A program made the position numbers and the translations under genes. A stretch of 64,000 nt of DNA from Nemophila menziesii (taxonomy: Eukaryota; Streptophyta; Magnoliopsida; Boraginales; Hydrophyllaceae): positions 4,960,001 to 5,024,000 of the forward strand of contig JARWIR010000047.1 of assembly GCA_029959085.1 (NCBI GenBank). The letters run 5' to 3'. Position 1 is the first letter of the stretch; every line of letters begins with the position of its first letter. Below are positions 1-10,258 of this stretch, in pieces. The notes below the pieces were generated by a model that was not told the origin of the DNA, searched no databases, and saw only the letters and a list, made by a program, of their open reading frames with translations.

Positions 1-756
1 TACGAAAAGAAAAGAAGTATAAACTATTAGAATATTGAATATGATCTATGGTTATAAATTTAAAATTAACTTTTCTTTTTTATGGACCACTAAGACCCAA
101 ATGATAACCTATCCCACCAATTGGTATATCCTTAGAAACAAAACACAAACTCATTTATTTAAGACAGGAAAATACAATATTTTAGTATAAATTACTATAG
201 AAAATTTTAAAGGCACTATTGACCAAAGAAATGAATACTTTTAAAATAAAAAATTTATTCTTATAAATTTTCCAGATCTACCTTCCTCAAACGACTTTGA
301 ATCCTTCCAACTTCACCGTGAAGTGAAGGTGTTGAAGCCTTCTCTATCCTCTCTGACATCACTTCCATTACCGATAAATATTATAGGTATCCTTAAACAC
401 TTTATTCAGTTTTAAATATTATATGTATATCCAGATTCTATGTCTTTTAGGAATATCTGATTAGGTTTATATAATTTAACTAATTATCCATTAATTTTAA
501 GTAATTGAGTATATGTTAATTCAATTTGTGAAATTATTATATACATGTGCAAGTTCAATTTTTTCTTAATAATTAAAAAATAAATCTAATGAAATACTGT
601 GATAATAAATTGATAATTCTTATATGCAATTCAATTTTGAAATTTAATATATTATTTATTGATAATGTTTAATATATATTTTTATTTTTATTTTCACAAA
701 TTTATGAGAACTTTGAGATTCCTATCAATAATAAACATAATTATCATTAAAACAAG
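1..756. repeat. Partial spacer of the tandem unit (5' end of array in window)
   Basis: This non-coding AT-rich sequence matches the tail of the spacer seen at about 14950-15680, 22190-22755, 26600-27320, 31890-32560 and 36900-37558, for example the segment around 'cactttattcagttttaaat'. Positions 1-40 match about 21065-21105, and from 41 the match jumps to about 22090, so this copy lacks roughly 1 kb of internal spacer. I see no gene in it. Confidence 0.7.
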
Positions 757-1356
757 GAATGAGATCGTTGATCATGCTATTTCACACAACTATCAACAAT
801 TCATAATTACTTCGTGGTAAGATCTAATTACTAAATTTAATTAGATCGGTGATATTAGTGTTTTGTTTAAAGGGAATATGCATTACTTGATTAAAAGTTT
901 GTCTACTTTCTTCAATTTTACGCTTATTTGGAGTAGGAATTAATAGTTTGATGACATCCTTCTATTTTTTTGATAAATGAAACTTTCTGTGATCCTGGTC
1001 ATAACGAGACATTATGCAATCTAATGCTTATCTTATTAAACTTTCATGCTCAACCCCTTTCCAAGATTATCTGCATTGGCAGATGATGAGGACAGTAACT
1101 AGTAAATCTTGGTAGTTTCTCTAGTGGACAATTTCAACAACATAAAATTGATGAACTACTTTTTGTTGTATTTATATCTAATGAAATATATGAGGTATAT
1201 TAACATGTCTACATGTTTTTTTTTATTTTAAAATATTTCTGGTTTATGAAATTATATCTGATCAAATCCAGTTCTTTGCATATGTGGGCCTGAAGAAGCA
1301 TAAAGTAGCTAAAAAAGAGGTGTTTGTTTCTAACAAGAAGCAGTAAAAAGTTGTTG
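757..1356 (+). pseudogene. CHZ/HIRIP3-like histone chaperone fragment, copy 1 (truncated)
   Basis: This is the 5' part of the amplified chaperone-like pseudogene, equivalent to 4340-5010, 8348-9018, 15682-16360 and 22757-23425. An exon remnant begins near 1080 (acidic DDED-type codons after a cag acceptor) and ends in a GATGAG/gtatatt-like donor. A second, lysine-rich exon remnant (GPKKHK motif) starts near 1275. The lysine-rich exon is cut at 1347-1355 and joins directly to the antisense ECT-like exon, because about 293 bp found in the other copies is missing. No functional product is possible. Family assignment rests on the fuller copies at 28.0-39.8 kb. Confidence 0.6.
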
Positions 1357-1700
1357 GCATTCATATAGTTACTCCGATCATCCCAAGCGATCCCATTATC
1401 ATACCCTGAACAATACACAAAAAGATTAAAATTTTCAGAGAATTATTATATACAAAACATAAAATCAAACATCATACAGAAAGTGGATTCACAAGTACAA
1501 CCATTCCATCCTTAGGAATAGCAGCCTGAAAATAGATTATAAATATTAGATATTTAAAGAAAATCTGAACTCTAAACTGAGAAAAAGATAAATAATTTCT
1601 CTTAATTTACTTGATCTGTCTCATTCTGTAACTTGACAACTCTCTCATCTGCAAATCGTGATAAATAAACATGTTGGTTCGAGTTTACGTGCAAGATTTG
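1352..1700 (-). pseudogene. ECT-like (YTH m6A reader) N-terminal exon remnants, copy 1
   Basis: On the minus strand there is an exon reading GYDNGIAWDDRSNYMN (about 1352-1410) and a shortened exon near 1484-1535 that keeps only the AAIPKDE-like start. A further exon lies at about 1620-1662 (RVVKLQNETDQ) with an intact tttgcag acceptor and GT donor. Plant ECT proteins carry a comparable YYGGYDNG...WDDY.RY.N segment in their disordered N-terminal half. The YTH domain itself is absent. The copy is shortened by a deletion at its 3' side (1347-1355) and another inside the middle exon. Confidence 0.6.
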
Positions 1701-1849
1701 ATTTTTATAGAAAATAAACAGGGAAAATCGAAAACCTAAACTTTAAATCTAACGATCTACATACAAGAAAAATTAACAAACAAAAAATACAAGAAATACC
1801 CAAACTAATACGATTTGTCACCCATAATCGCCTAAACACACATATCTTA

Positions 1850-2223
1850 ATTTAGAATCCCTACTCAGTATGGTTGTTGTTCTCGAGCTTGCATGAACCA
1901 AAGATCATATACTATTTTGGAGTTGAGCATTCCCTAGTGGTGGACGTTGAATTGCTGGATTCTCAACTTCTTGATTATGTGGGATTACAGGTTCCCATCT
2001 TCATCAACTTCCACCTTAACTTTATTACGTAAATAGGCCATCTGTACTAATGCTTTCTTGTTTTCCATTTATTCTTTCTTTTGGGCTCATATTAATTTCT
2101 CAGGATTAGACAGCATGCACAAAAGATGTACGGTCTGAAAAATACAAAACCAAAGAAAAGCGTAAAACAAAAAATATTAGCTAACTCTACTAAAGGATTA
2201 AACACATGGGTCACACACTGTAA
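1850..2223 (-). pseudogene. Gypsy gag N-terminal remnant, copy 1
   Basis: Read on the minus strand just downstream of a primer binding site, the segment gives a leader followed by MAYLRNKVKVEVDEDGNL and, in another frame, EPVIPHNQEVENPAIQ. Position (immediately after LTR and PBS) and the basic/Asn-Pro-rich start suggest a gag beginning. Frames shift and stops occur. Homologous pieces lie at 5880-6232, 9890-10234, 17230-17622 and 24060-24239. Confidence 0.45.
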
Positions 2224-2241
2224 TCCCCGGCAACGACACCA
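2224..2241 (-). other. Primer binding site (tRNA-Asp type), decayed
   Basis: The plus strand reads TCCCCGGCAACGACACCA, which equals the 3' end of plant tRNA-Asp(GUC) plus CCA except for two G-to-A changes. It therefore primes a minus-strand element. It sits 6 nt from the LTR edge at 2248. Confidence 0.75.
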
Positions 2242-2247
2242 AAAAAT

Positions 2248-3822
2248 TGATTGCTCCTAGAGTGTGATATAAATAAATATTAAAGAAGAGAAATGACTAC
2301 CACAAGTGTAGGGGTCGTCCATGTAATAGTTAATAAAAACAATTTAATCGTCTGCACAGGGATTGCTAGGTGAAACAAGCGTGTTTAGCACATCGATAGA
2401 ATTAATTGCAGTATAAAAAAAATAAAAGATAAAGATATGTTTGTTTGGTTTTTAGATGTAGAAATAATAGACAAAATAAAATAAATTAACTAAAGGATTA
2501 ACTCAATGCAAATTAAAATAAAGACAGTAAAGACTAATGAAGTAGATGCAAATATGAGAGAGGCACTTGAGTCTTGCTAGGGATCCATCTAAGATCATAT
2601 ATTTAATATTTTTGTTTAACAGACAAGTTGATAATTCTATACTAGTCGGAACTCTGATATCCTCCTAACTCCCACCAGGGTAAACTTAGGAGGCAATCCT
2701 ACGGTATTACAGACCCCATCAGGACAACTATAAGCTACTTTTTCAGATAAATTAAGGGATAGTTTATTGGCTGCATGGTTAGTCAAGCTCGTCAGGATCA
2801 ATGACGAACACCACACGTTTATTAATTAGTTATGTAATTAAACCCCCGCCCCTTCGGGATTATCACCGCCACTAGTGAATAGTCTAAAAACAATAACCTA
2901 ATTCTAATCCCAAGGTAAATTAAAATTATTAAGTAAGTATAAACCAATAAACAATATGAAATACCTAACTTGAATTAAAGTAATCAATCACAAATTCGAA
3001 AAACATTAAATTAAAGAAACTAAGGCTTAACTCATTACCCGATACTCAAGTTTTAAATCTTTATCTCATATTTAAACTAAGAAAAATTAAGAAATTAATA
3101 TTACACATGATTCCTAAAAACAAAAATAAAATATGATTTCTAATTAGAGTAATAAAATAACTGTTATTGAATAAAAATAGATTCTCCAACACTTACTATG
3201 GCTTTTGCCTCGTCCTCTCTTCATAAAATTGAAATAAAATAAAGAGTACTGCTTTTTTAAGAATAGGAAGTGTTATATAGGTCTTAAAAACAAATTGAGT
3301 CCTTACTTAACTTAAATAAATGATTAAGGACCCAAGTACATAATTTTATTTCTGCAACCACACTTTAGTAAAACAGGTGTAACGTTCGCACTGTAGGTCC
3401 AAATCACCTAATTCCACTTCTCAAAGCTAACTCAGAGTTTCACCATTTTCATTTAAACCAACAGGTTTAAATTTACAGTGTTCATCCTTTGGGGGACCTA
3501 TAAGTATCGCCTTTCCAATTTTGCATGCTCCTCCTCCCTCCCTTGAGTTGTATCTTTCACTCTTTTGACACCTCCATTTTCTCTTGGACATTAAACTCCA
3601 CCTCTTCTCTTTGTCGTAATGTATCCTGGCATCCATGTACCTAATAAACTCACACTAAACAAGAAAATTAATGCACAAAAGCTTTAAAAGTAACGATAGT
3701 ACAAATCCAAAGGAAGAAAGTGCTATATGACAAAATATGTTCATAAATCTAATGACTAAGTCCAATTTCTACCTAAAATTAGGTCTCATATATGCATTTA
3801 TTATATAAAAAGTGAGAAATCA
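2248..3822 (-). mobile_element. Degenerate Ty3/gypsy 5' LTR, unit copy 1
   Basis: This is an LTR of about 1575 bp, TGATTGCTCC... to ...GAAATCA on the plus strand, so minus-strand oriented with its PBS at lower coordinates. It shares colinear blocks with the better preserved LTR at 44152-45715: the 'caagtgta..gtcgtcc' motif near the edge, the repeated 'cccgtcaggg' blocks and the gtctcat/gagacatca hairpin at the far end. A TATA-like element lies near 3270 (minus strand). Copy 2 (6257-7830) is almost identical. Minus-strand reading at 3427-3636 gives a 69-residue open frame that I regard as chance within the LTR. Confidence 0.75.
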
Positions 3823-4337
3823 ATATATATTCTCATCGGTATTTGACCCCAATACAAAATTTATGGTTAGACTTCCATCGGGAAGCACACCTCACTGTGG
3901 TCATATGACCCTTGACTGATTTTAGCTCATCATGTTCTTCAAGAGGCAGATCCAGCTTAGGAAACTATCCATAAAAGAATTAAAGTTTCACCATTTGAGT
4001 GTTTGCATTGGGTTAGAGTTTCATGCTCTATCACTTCTTGTATACGGTATAGGAGAACGTATCTTCTACCTCTACAATTCAATGATGTTTATAAAAACTT
4101 CAAGGGTAGGTGGAATGGAAAATGAAAGTGCAAAAAAAGTGATGAAGACTTATGATTCCTACAAAAAGATTCCGTCGATTTCAACTAAATCTAAGATAAT
4201 CGAGAACTAGGTTACCTCTATAGGAATATATGTCTCGAAAATTATGGGATTTACATGCTTATATATGCAGATGATTTGTACAAGATGATACTAGTACAAG
4301 TATAGTACCCTAAAAGTAAGGTCAGAATCATGATAAC
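3823..4337. repeat. Unit spacer with weak short ORF
   Basis: Sequence between the LTR and the chaperone fragment, repeated at 7831-8345, 11845-12380 and 19233-19760. It contains a 92-codon plus-strand frame at 3932-4210 (starts MFFKRQIQL) that stays open in two nearly identical copies, stops after 67 codons at 12157, and is broken in the copy at 19350. I recognise no domain. It may be an incidental ORF. Confidence 0.4.
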
Positions 4338-4339
4338 AC

Positions 4340-5010
4340 AAGGAATGAGATAGTTGATCATGCTATTTCACACAACTATCAACAATTCATAATTTCTTCG
4401 TGGTAAGATCTAATTACTAAATTAAATTAGATAAGTTATTTTAGTGTTTTATTTGAAGGGAATATGTATTACTTGATTAAACTTTTGTCTACTTTATTCA
4501 ATTTTCCTCTAATATGGAGTAGGATTTAAGAGTTTGATGGCATCCTTTTATTTTTTTGATAAATGAAACTTTATGTGATCCTGGTCATAAGCCACATTAT
4601 GCACTCTAATGCTTATTCTATTAAACTTTCATACTCAACCCATTCCAAGAATATCTGAAGTGGCTGGCACATGATTTTATATCTTTTTTCTTTGTGGCAG
4701 ATGATGAGGACAGTGACTACTAAATCTTGGTAGTTTCTCTAGTGGACAATTTCAACAACATAAAATTGATGAACTACTTTTTGTTTTATTTATATCTAAT
4801 GAAATAGATGAGGTATATTAACATGTCTAAATGTTTTATTATAACTTTAAAAGATTTCTGGTTTGTGAAATTATATCTGATCAAATCAACAGGTATTTGT
4901 ATTTGTGGGCCCGAAGAAGCGTAGAGTAGCTGAAAAGAGGTGTTTGTTTCTATCACGAAGCAGAAAAAAGTTGTTAAGGAGCCAATAAGTGTAGTATTAA
5001 TTTATGGAGA
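4340..5010 (+). pseudogene. CHZ/HIRIP3-like histone chaperone fragment, copy 2
   Basis: Two exon remnants are visible. The first (about 4697-4814) follows a 'tttgtggcag' acceptor, starts with DDEDSD-type acidic codons, runs into stops and ends NEIDE before a GTATATT donor. The second starts at about 4891 after 'atcaacag' and codes VFVFVGPKKR followed by a lysine-rich run. Its end merges into antisense ECT-like sequence. The equivalent full-length copies (28.0-39.8 kb) show the remaining exons, so this copy has lost its 3' half to the ECT/LTR block. Confidence 0.6.
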
Positions 5011-5030
5011 CATAGGGATCCGATGAGTCG

Positions 5031-5740
5031 AGTAAAGCTTTCCATCAATCATACTAGGGGTAATTAGGCTCGGAATTTGAGAGTATTGACCATATCCCAT
5101 CTACCCATCATATCCATGACCCAGATTAAACATTGATGAAGTATTGTTATACATTGGATGTGAATAAAAGTTCAAGAACATATGAGTATCTTTTCAATTC
5201 TATACCCAAATATCAATGATTTAATTGAAGAAATATAAACTCACCGGAGGGCTGATATGAAAGTTGTTGGCATTCATATAGTCACTCTGATCATCACAAG
5301 CGATCCCATTATCATACCCTAAACCATACAAAAAAGATTAAATTTTTTAGAGAAATATATACAGAAACATAAAATCAAACACCACCATAGGAGCGTGATA
5401 CTAACCACCATAGTAACACCCTGGGTCATGTGGAGTATAAGCATTATATGGGTAAATGGCGGAAGAAGACATCCACTAGAATCTGAAACAACAGCGAGAT
5501 CTTTGACATTTGTAGGGGCGCTTGAGATGGCTACAATGGTAGGTGGATTCACAAGCACCACCCTTTCATCCTTAGGAATAGCAGCCTAAAAATAGGTCAT
5601 AAATATTAGAGATTTAAACAAAATCTGAACACTAAACTGAGAAAAAGATAAATAATTTCTCTTAATTTACCTGATATGTCCCATTCTGTAACTCGACAAC
5701 TCTCTCGTTTGCAAATCATGATAAATAAACATGTTAGTTC
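5031..5740 (-). pseudogene. ECT-like (YTH m6A reader) N-terminal exons, copy 2
   Basis: Minus-strand exons in order: RVVELQNGTYQ (about 5671-5714, acceptor AG changed to AA); AAIPKDERVVLVNPPTIV...VVSDSSG (about 5405-5587); GYDNGIACDDQSDYMNANN (about 5248-5320); and SHPMYNNTSSMFNLGHGYDG-stop-MGYGQYSQIP (about 5040-5190). The Tyr/Gly/Asn/Pro-rich sequence with GYDNG, WDDxxxYMN-like and YGQYSP-like motifs fits the N-terminal region of plant ECT proteins. A small deletion shifts the middle exon frame after SDSSG, and a TAG lies in the last exon. The YTH domain is not present. Confidence 0.7.
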
Positions 5741-5879
5741 GAGTTTAGGTACAAGTTTTGAATTTTATAGAGAATAAAAAGGGAAAATCGGAAACCTAAA
5801 CTTAAAATATACGATCTACGTACAAGAAAAATTAACAAACAAAAAAATACAAGAAATACACAAACTATCCCTAATCCGT

Positions 5880-6232
5880 ATGGTTGTTGTTCTTGAGTTG
5901 CACGAACCATATATCATATACTATTTGGAGTTGAGCATTCCCTAGTGGTGGACGTTGAATTGCTGGATTCTCAACATCCTGATTATGTGGGATTACAGGT
6001 TCCCATCTGCATCAACTTCCACCTGAATGTTATTACGTAAATAGACCATCTCTACTAATGCTTTCTTTTCTTCCCTTTATTCTTTATTTTGGGCTCAGAT
6101 TAATTTCTCAAGATTTGAGAGCATGTACCAAACATGTACGGTCTGAAAAATACAAAAACCAAAGAAAAGCGTAAAACAAAAAATATTAGCTAAATTTACT
6201 AAAGGATTAAACACAGGGGTCACACACTGTAA
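5880..6232 (-). pseudogene. Gypsy gag N-terminal remnant, copy 2
   Basis: Same arrangement as 1850-2223: leader after the PBS, then a frame resembling MAYLRNN and EVENPAIQRPPLGNAQ with interrupting stops and frame changes. Only the gag start is present before ECT-like sequence takes over. Confidence 0.45.
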
Positions 6233-6250
6233 TCCCCGGCAACGGTACCA
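6233..6250 (-). other. Primer binding site (tRNA-Asp type)
   Basis: TCCCCGGCAACGGTACCA on the plus strand; it differs from the tRNA-Asp 3' end plus CCA at two positions. It lies 6 nt from the LTR edge at 6257. Confidence 0.75.
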
Positions 6251-6256
6251 AAAACT

Positions 6257-7830
6257 TGATCGCTCCTAGAGTGTGATATAAATAAATATTAAAGAAGAGA
6301 AATGACTACCACAAGTGTAGGGGTCGTCCATGTAATAGTTAATAAAAACAATTTAATCATCTCCACAGGGATTGCTAGGTGAAACAAGCGTGTTAGCACA
6401 TCGATAGAATTAATTGCAGTATAAAGAAAATAAAAGATAAAGATATGTTTGTTTGGTTTTTAGATGTAGAAATAATAGACAAAATAAAATAAATTAACTA
6501 AAGGATTAACTCAATGCAAATTAAAATAAAGACAGTAAAGACTAATGAAGTAGATGCAAATATGAGAGAGGCACTTGAGTCTTGCTAGGGATCCATCTAA
6601 GATCATATATTTAATATTTTTGTTTAACGGACAAGTTGATAATTCTATACTAGTCGGGGCTCTGATATCCTCCTAACTCCCACCAGGGTAAACTTAGGAG
6701 GCAATCCTACGGTATTACAGACCCCATCAGGACAACTATAAGCTACTTTTTCAGATAAATTAAGGGATAGTTTATTGGCTGCATGGTTAGTCAAGCTCGT
6801 CAGGATCAATGACGAACACCACACGTTTATTAATTAGTTATGTAATTAAACCCCCGCCCCTTCGGGATTATCACCGCCACTAGTGAATAGTCTAAAAACA
6901 ATAACCTAATTCTAATCCCAATGTAAATTAAAATTATTAAGTAAGTATAAACCAATAAACAATATGAAATACCTAACTTGAATTAAAGTAATCAATCACA
7001 AATTCGAAAAACATTAAATTAAAGAAACTAAGGCTTAACTCATTACCCGATACTCAAGTTTTAAATATTTATCTCATATTTAAACTAAGAAAAATTAAGA
7101 AATTAATATTACACATGATTCCTAAAAACAAAAATAAAATATGATTTCTAATTAGAGGAATAAAATAACTGTTATTGAAGAAAAATAGATTCTCCAACAC
7201 TTACTATGGCTTTTGCCTCGTCCTCTCTTCATAAAATTGAAATAAAATAAAGAGTACTGCTTTTTTAAGAATAGGAAGTGTTATATAGGTCTTAAAAACA
7301 AATTGAGTTCTTACTTAACTTAAATAAATGATTAAGGACCCAAGTACATAATTTTATTTCTGCAACCACACTTTAGTAAAACAGGTGTAACGTTCGCACT
7401 GTAGGTCCAAATCACCTAATTCCACTTCTCAAAGCTAACTCAGAGTTTCACCATTTTCATTTAAACCAACAGGTTTAAATTTACAGTGTTCATCCTTTGG
7501 GGGACCTATAAGTAACGCCTTTCCAATTTTGCATGCTCCTCCTCCCTCCCTTGAGTTGTATCTTTCACTCTTTTGACACCTCCACTCTCTCTTGGACATT
7601 AAACTCCACCTCTTCTCTTTGTCGTAATGTATCCTGGCATCCATGTACCTAATAAACTCACACTAAACAAGAAAATTAATGCACAAAAGCTTTAAAAGTA
7701 ACGATAGTACAAATCCAAAGGAAGAAAGTGCTATATGACAAAATATGTTCATAAATCTAATGACTAAGTCCAATTTCTACCTAAAATTATTTCTCATATA
7801 TGCATTTATTATATAAAAAGTGATAAATCA
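6257..7830 (-). mobile_element. Degenerate Ty3/gypsy 5' LTR, unit copy 2
   Basis: About 1574 bp and nearly identical to 2248-3822, as expected from the 4008-bp tandem duplication. Same orientation, PBS and internal blocks. Confidence 0.75.
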
Positions 7831-8345
7831 ATATATATTCTCATCGGTATTTGACCCCAATACAAAATTTGTGGTTAGACTTCCATCGGGAAGCACACCT
7901 CACTGTGGTCATATGACCCTTGACTGATTTTAGCTCATCATGTTCTTCAAGAGGCAGATCCAGCTTAGGAAACTATCCATAAATGAATTAAAGTTTCACC
8001 ATTTGAGTGTTTGCATTGGGTTAGAGTTTCATGCTCTATCACTTCTTGTATACGGTATAGGAGAACGTATCTTCTACCTCTACAATTCAATGATGTTTAT
8101 AAAAACTTCAAGGGTAGGTGGAATGGAAAATGAAAGTGCAAAAAAAGTGATGAAGACTTATGATTCCTACAAAAAGATTCTGTCGATTTCAACTAAATCT
8201 AAGATAATCGAGAACTAGGTTACCTCTATAGGAATATATGTCTCGAAAATTATGGGATTTACATGCTTATATATGCAGATGATTTGTACAAGATGATACT
8301 AGTACAAGTATAGTACCCTAAAAGTAAGGTCAGAATCATGATAAC
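7831..8345. repeat. Unit spacer with weak short ORF, copy 2
   Basis: Near-identical to 3823-4337, including the 92-codon plus-strand frame (7940-8218). Confidence 0.4.
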
Positions 8346-8347
8346 AC

Positions 8348-9018
8348 AAGGAATGAGATAGTTGATCATGCTATTTCACACAACTATCAACAATTCATAA
8401 TTTCTTCGTGGTAAGATCTAATTACTAAATTAAATTAGATAAATTATTTTAGTGTTTTATTTGAAGGGAATATGTATTACTTGATTAAACTTTTGTCTAC
8501 TTTATTCAATTTTCCTCTAATATGGAGTAGGATTTAAGAGTTTGATGGCATCCTTTTATTTTTTTGATAAATGAAACTTTATGTGATCCTGGTCATAAGC
8601 CACATTATGCACTCTAATGCTTATTCTATTAAACTTTCATACTCAACCCCTTCCAAGAATATCTGAAGTGGCTGGCACATGATTTTATATCTTTTTTCTT
8701 TCTGGCAGATGATGAGGACAGTGACTACTAAATCTTGGTAGTTTCTCTAGTGGACAATTTCAACAACATAAAATTGATGAACTACTTTTTGTTTTATTTA
8801 TATCTAATGAAATAGATGAGGTATATTAACATGTCTAAATGTTTTATTATAATTTTAAAAGATTTCTGGTTTGTGAAATTATATCTGATCAAATCAACAG
8901 GTATTTGTATTTGTGGGCCCGAAGAAGCGTAGAGTAGCTAAAAAGAGGTGTTTGTTTCTATCACGAAGCAGAAAAAAGTTGTTAAGGAGCCAATAAGTGT
9001 AGTATTAATTTATGGAGA
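8348..9018 (+). pseudogene. CHZ/HIRIP3-like histone chaperone fragment, copy 3
   Basis: Near-identical to 4340-5010: an acidic exon remnant at about 8706-8823 with internal stops, and a lysine-rich exon starting at about 8900 with GPKKR. Non-functional and lacking all 3' exons. Confidence 0.6.
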
Positions 9019-9035
9019 CATAGGGATCTGATGAG

Positions 9036-9745
9036 TCGAGTAAAGATTTCCATCAATCATACTAGGGGAAATTAGGCTCGGAATTTGAGAGTATTGACCA
9101 TATCCCATCTACCCATCATATCCATGACCCAGATTAAACATTGATGAAGTATCGTTATACATTGGATGTGAATAAAAGTTCAAGAACATATGAGTATCTT
9201 TTCAATTCTATACCCAAATATCAATGATTTAATTGAAGAAATATAAACTCACCGGAGGGCTGATATGAAAGTTGTTGGCATTCATATAGTTACTCTGATC
9301 ATCACAAGCGATCCCATTATCATTCCCTAAACCATACAAAAAAGATTAAATTTTTTAGAGAAATATATACAGAAACATAAAATCAAACACCATAGGAGCG
9401 TGATACTAACCACCATAGTAACACCCTGGGTCATGTGGAGTATAAGCATTATATGGGTAAATGGCGGAAGAAGACATCCACTCGAATCTGAAACAACAGC
9501 GAGATCTTTGACATTTGTAGGGGCGCTTGAGATGGCTACAACGGTAGGTGGATTCACAAGCACCACCCTTTCATCCTTAGGAATAGCAGCCTAAAAATAG
9601 GTCATAAATATTAGAGATTTAAACAAAATCTGAACACTAAACTGAGAAAAAGATAAATAATTTCTCTTAATTTACCTGATATGTCCCATTCTGTAACTCG
9701 ACAACTCTCTCGTTTGCAAATCATGATAAATAAACATGTTAGTTC
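9036..9745 (-). pseudogene. ECT-like (YTH m6A reader) N-terminal exons, copy 3
   Basis: Near-identical to 5031-5740. The middle exon reads AAIPKDERVVLVNPPTVV...VVSDSSG, and a 3-bp indel relative to copy 2 lies next to its donor. The same frame loss after SDSSG and the same missing acceptor AG are present. Confidence 0.7.
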
Positions 9746-9889
9746 GAGTTTAGGTACAAGATTTGATTTTTATAGAGAATAAAAAGGGAAAATCGGAAAC
9801 CTAAACTTAAAATATACGATCTACGTACAAGAAAATTTCACAAACAAAAAAATACAAGAAATACACAAACTATCCCTAATCCGTATGGT

Positions 9890-10234
9890 TGTTTTTGAGT
9901 TGCACGAACCATATATCATATACTATTTGGAGTTGAGCATTCCCTAGTGGTGGACGTTGAATTGCTGGATTCTCAACATCCTGATTATGTGGGATTACAG
10001 GTTCCCATCTGCATCAACTTCCACCTGAATGTTATTACGTAAATTGGCCATCTCTACTAATGCTTTCTTTTCTTCCCTTTATTCTTTATTTTTTGCTCAG
10101 ATTAATTTCTCAAGATTTGAGAGCATGTACCAAACATGTACGGTCTGAAAAATACAAAAACCAAAGAAAAGCGTAAAACAAAAAATATTAGCTAAATTTA
10201 CTAAAGGATTAAATACAGGGGTCACACACTGTAA
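9890..10234 (-). pseudogene. Gypsy gag N-terminal remnant, copy 3
   Basis: Third copy of the leader plus gag start (MAYLRNN..., EVENPAIQRPPLGN), with stops. It lies between ECT-like exons and the PBS at 10235. Confidence 0.45.
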
Positions 10235-10252
10235 TCCCCGACAACGGTACCA
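10235..10252 (-). other. Primer binding site (tRNA-Asp type)
   Basis: TCCCCGACAACGGTACCA on the plus strand; three differences from the tRNA-Asp 3' end plus CCA. Confidence 0.7.
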
Positions 10253-10258
10253 AAAACT

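Larger units (their letters stand above)
2260..6268. repeat. 4,008-bp tandem duplication, copy 1
   Basis: Landmarks in this interval recur exactly 4008 bp downstream (3427/7435, 3932/7940, 5319/9327). Similarity to the next copy is about 99% inside the interval but falls clearly just before about 2250-2270. The repeat edge therefore lies inside the LTR next to the PBS. Contents in order: LTR remainder, short spacer, chaperone 5' fragment (+), ECT-like exons (-), gag remnant (-), PBS. Confidence 0.85.

Noticed and set aside
3427..3636. 69-codon minus-strand frame repeated at 7435-7644
   Set aside because: It lies wholly inside the degenerate LTR, is preserved only in the two near-identical 4-kb copies and is broken in the diverged LTRs.
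4249..4285. A 'LIYADDLY' string that recalls a reverse-transcriptase YxDD box
   Set aside because: No other RT motif is found around it in any frame, and it is not preserved as coding in the diverged copies.
5395..5589. Plus-strand 64-codon frame MILTTIVTPWVMW... (also 9400-9594)
   Set aside because: It is the antisense of the ECT-like exon and its intron edge.
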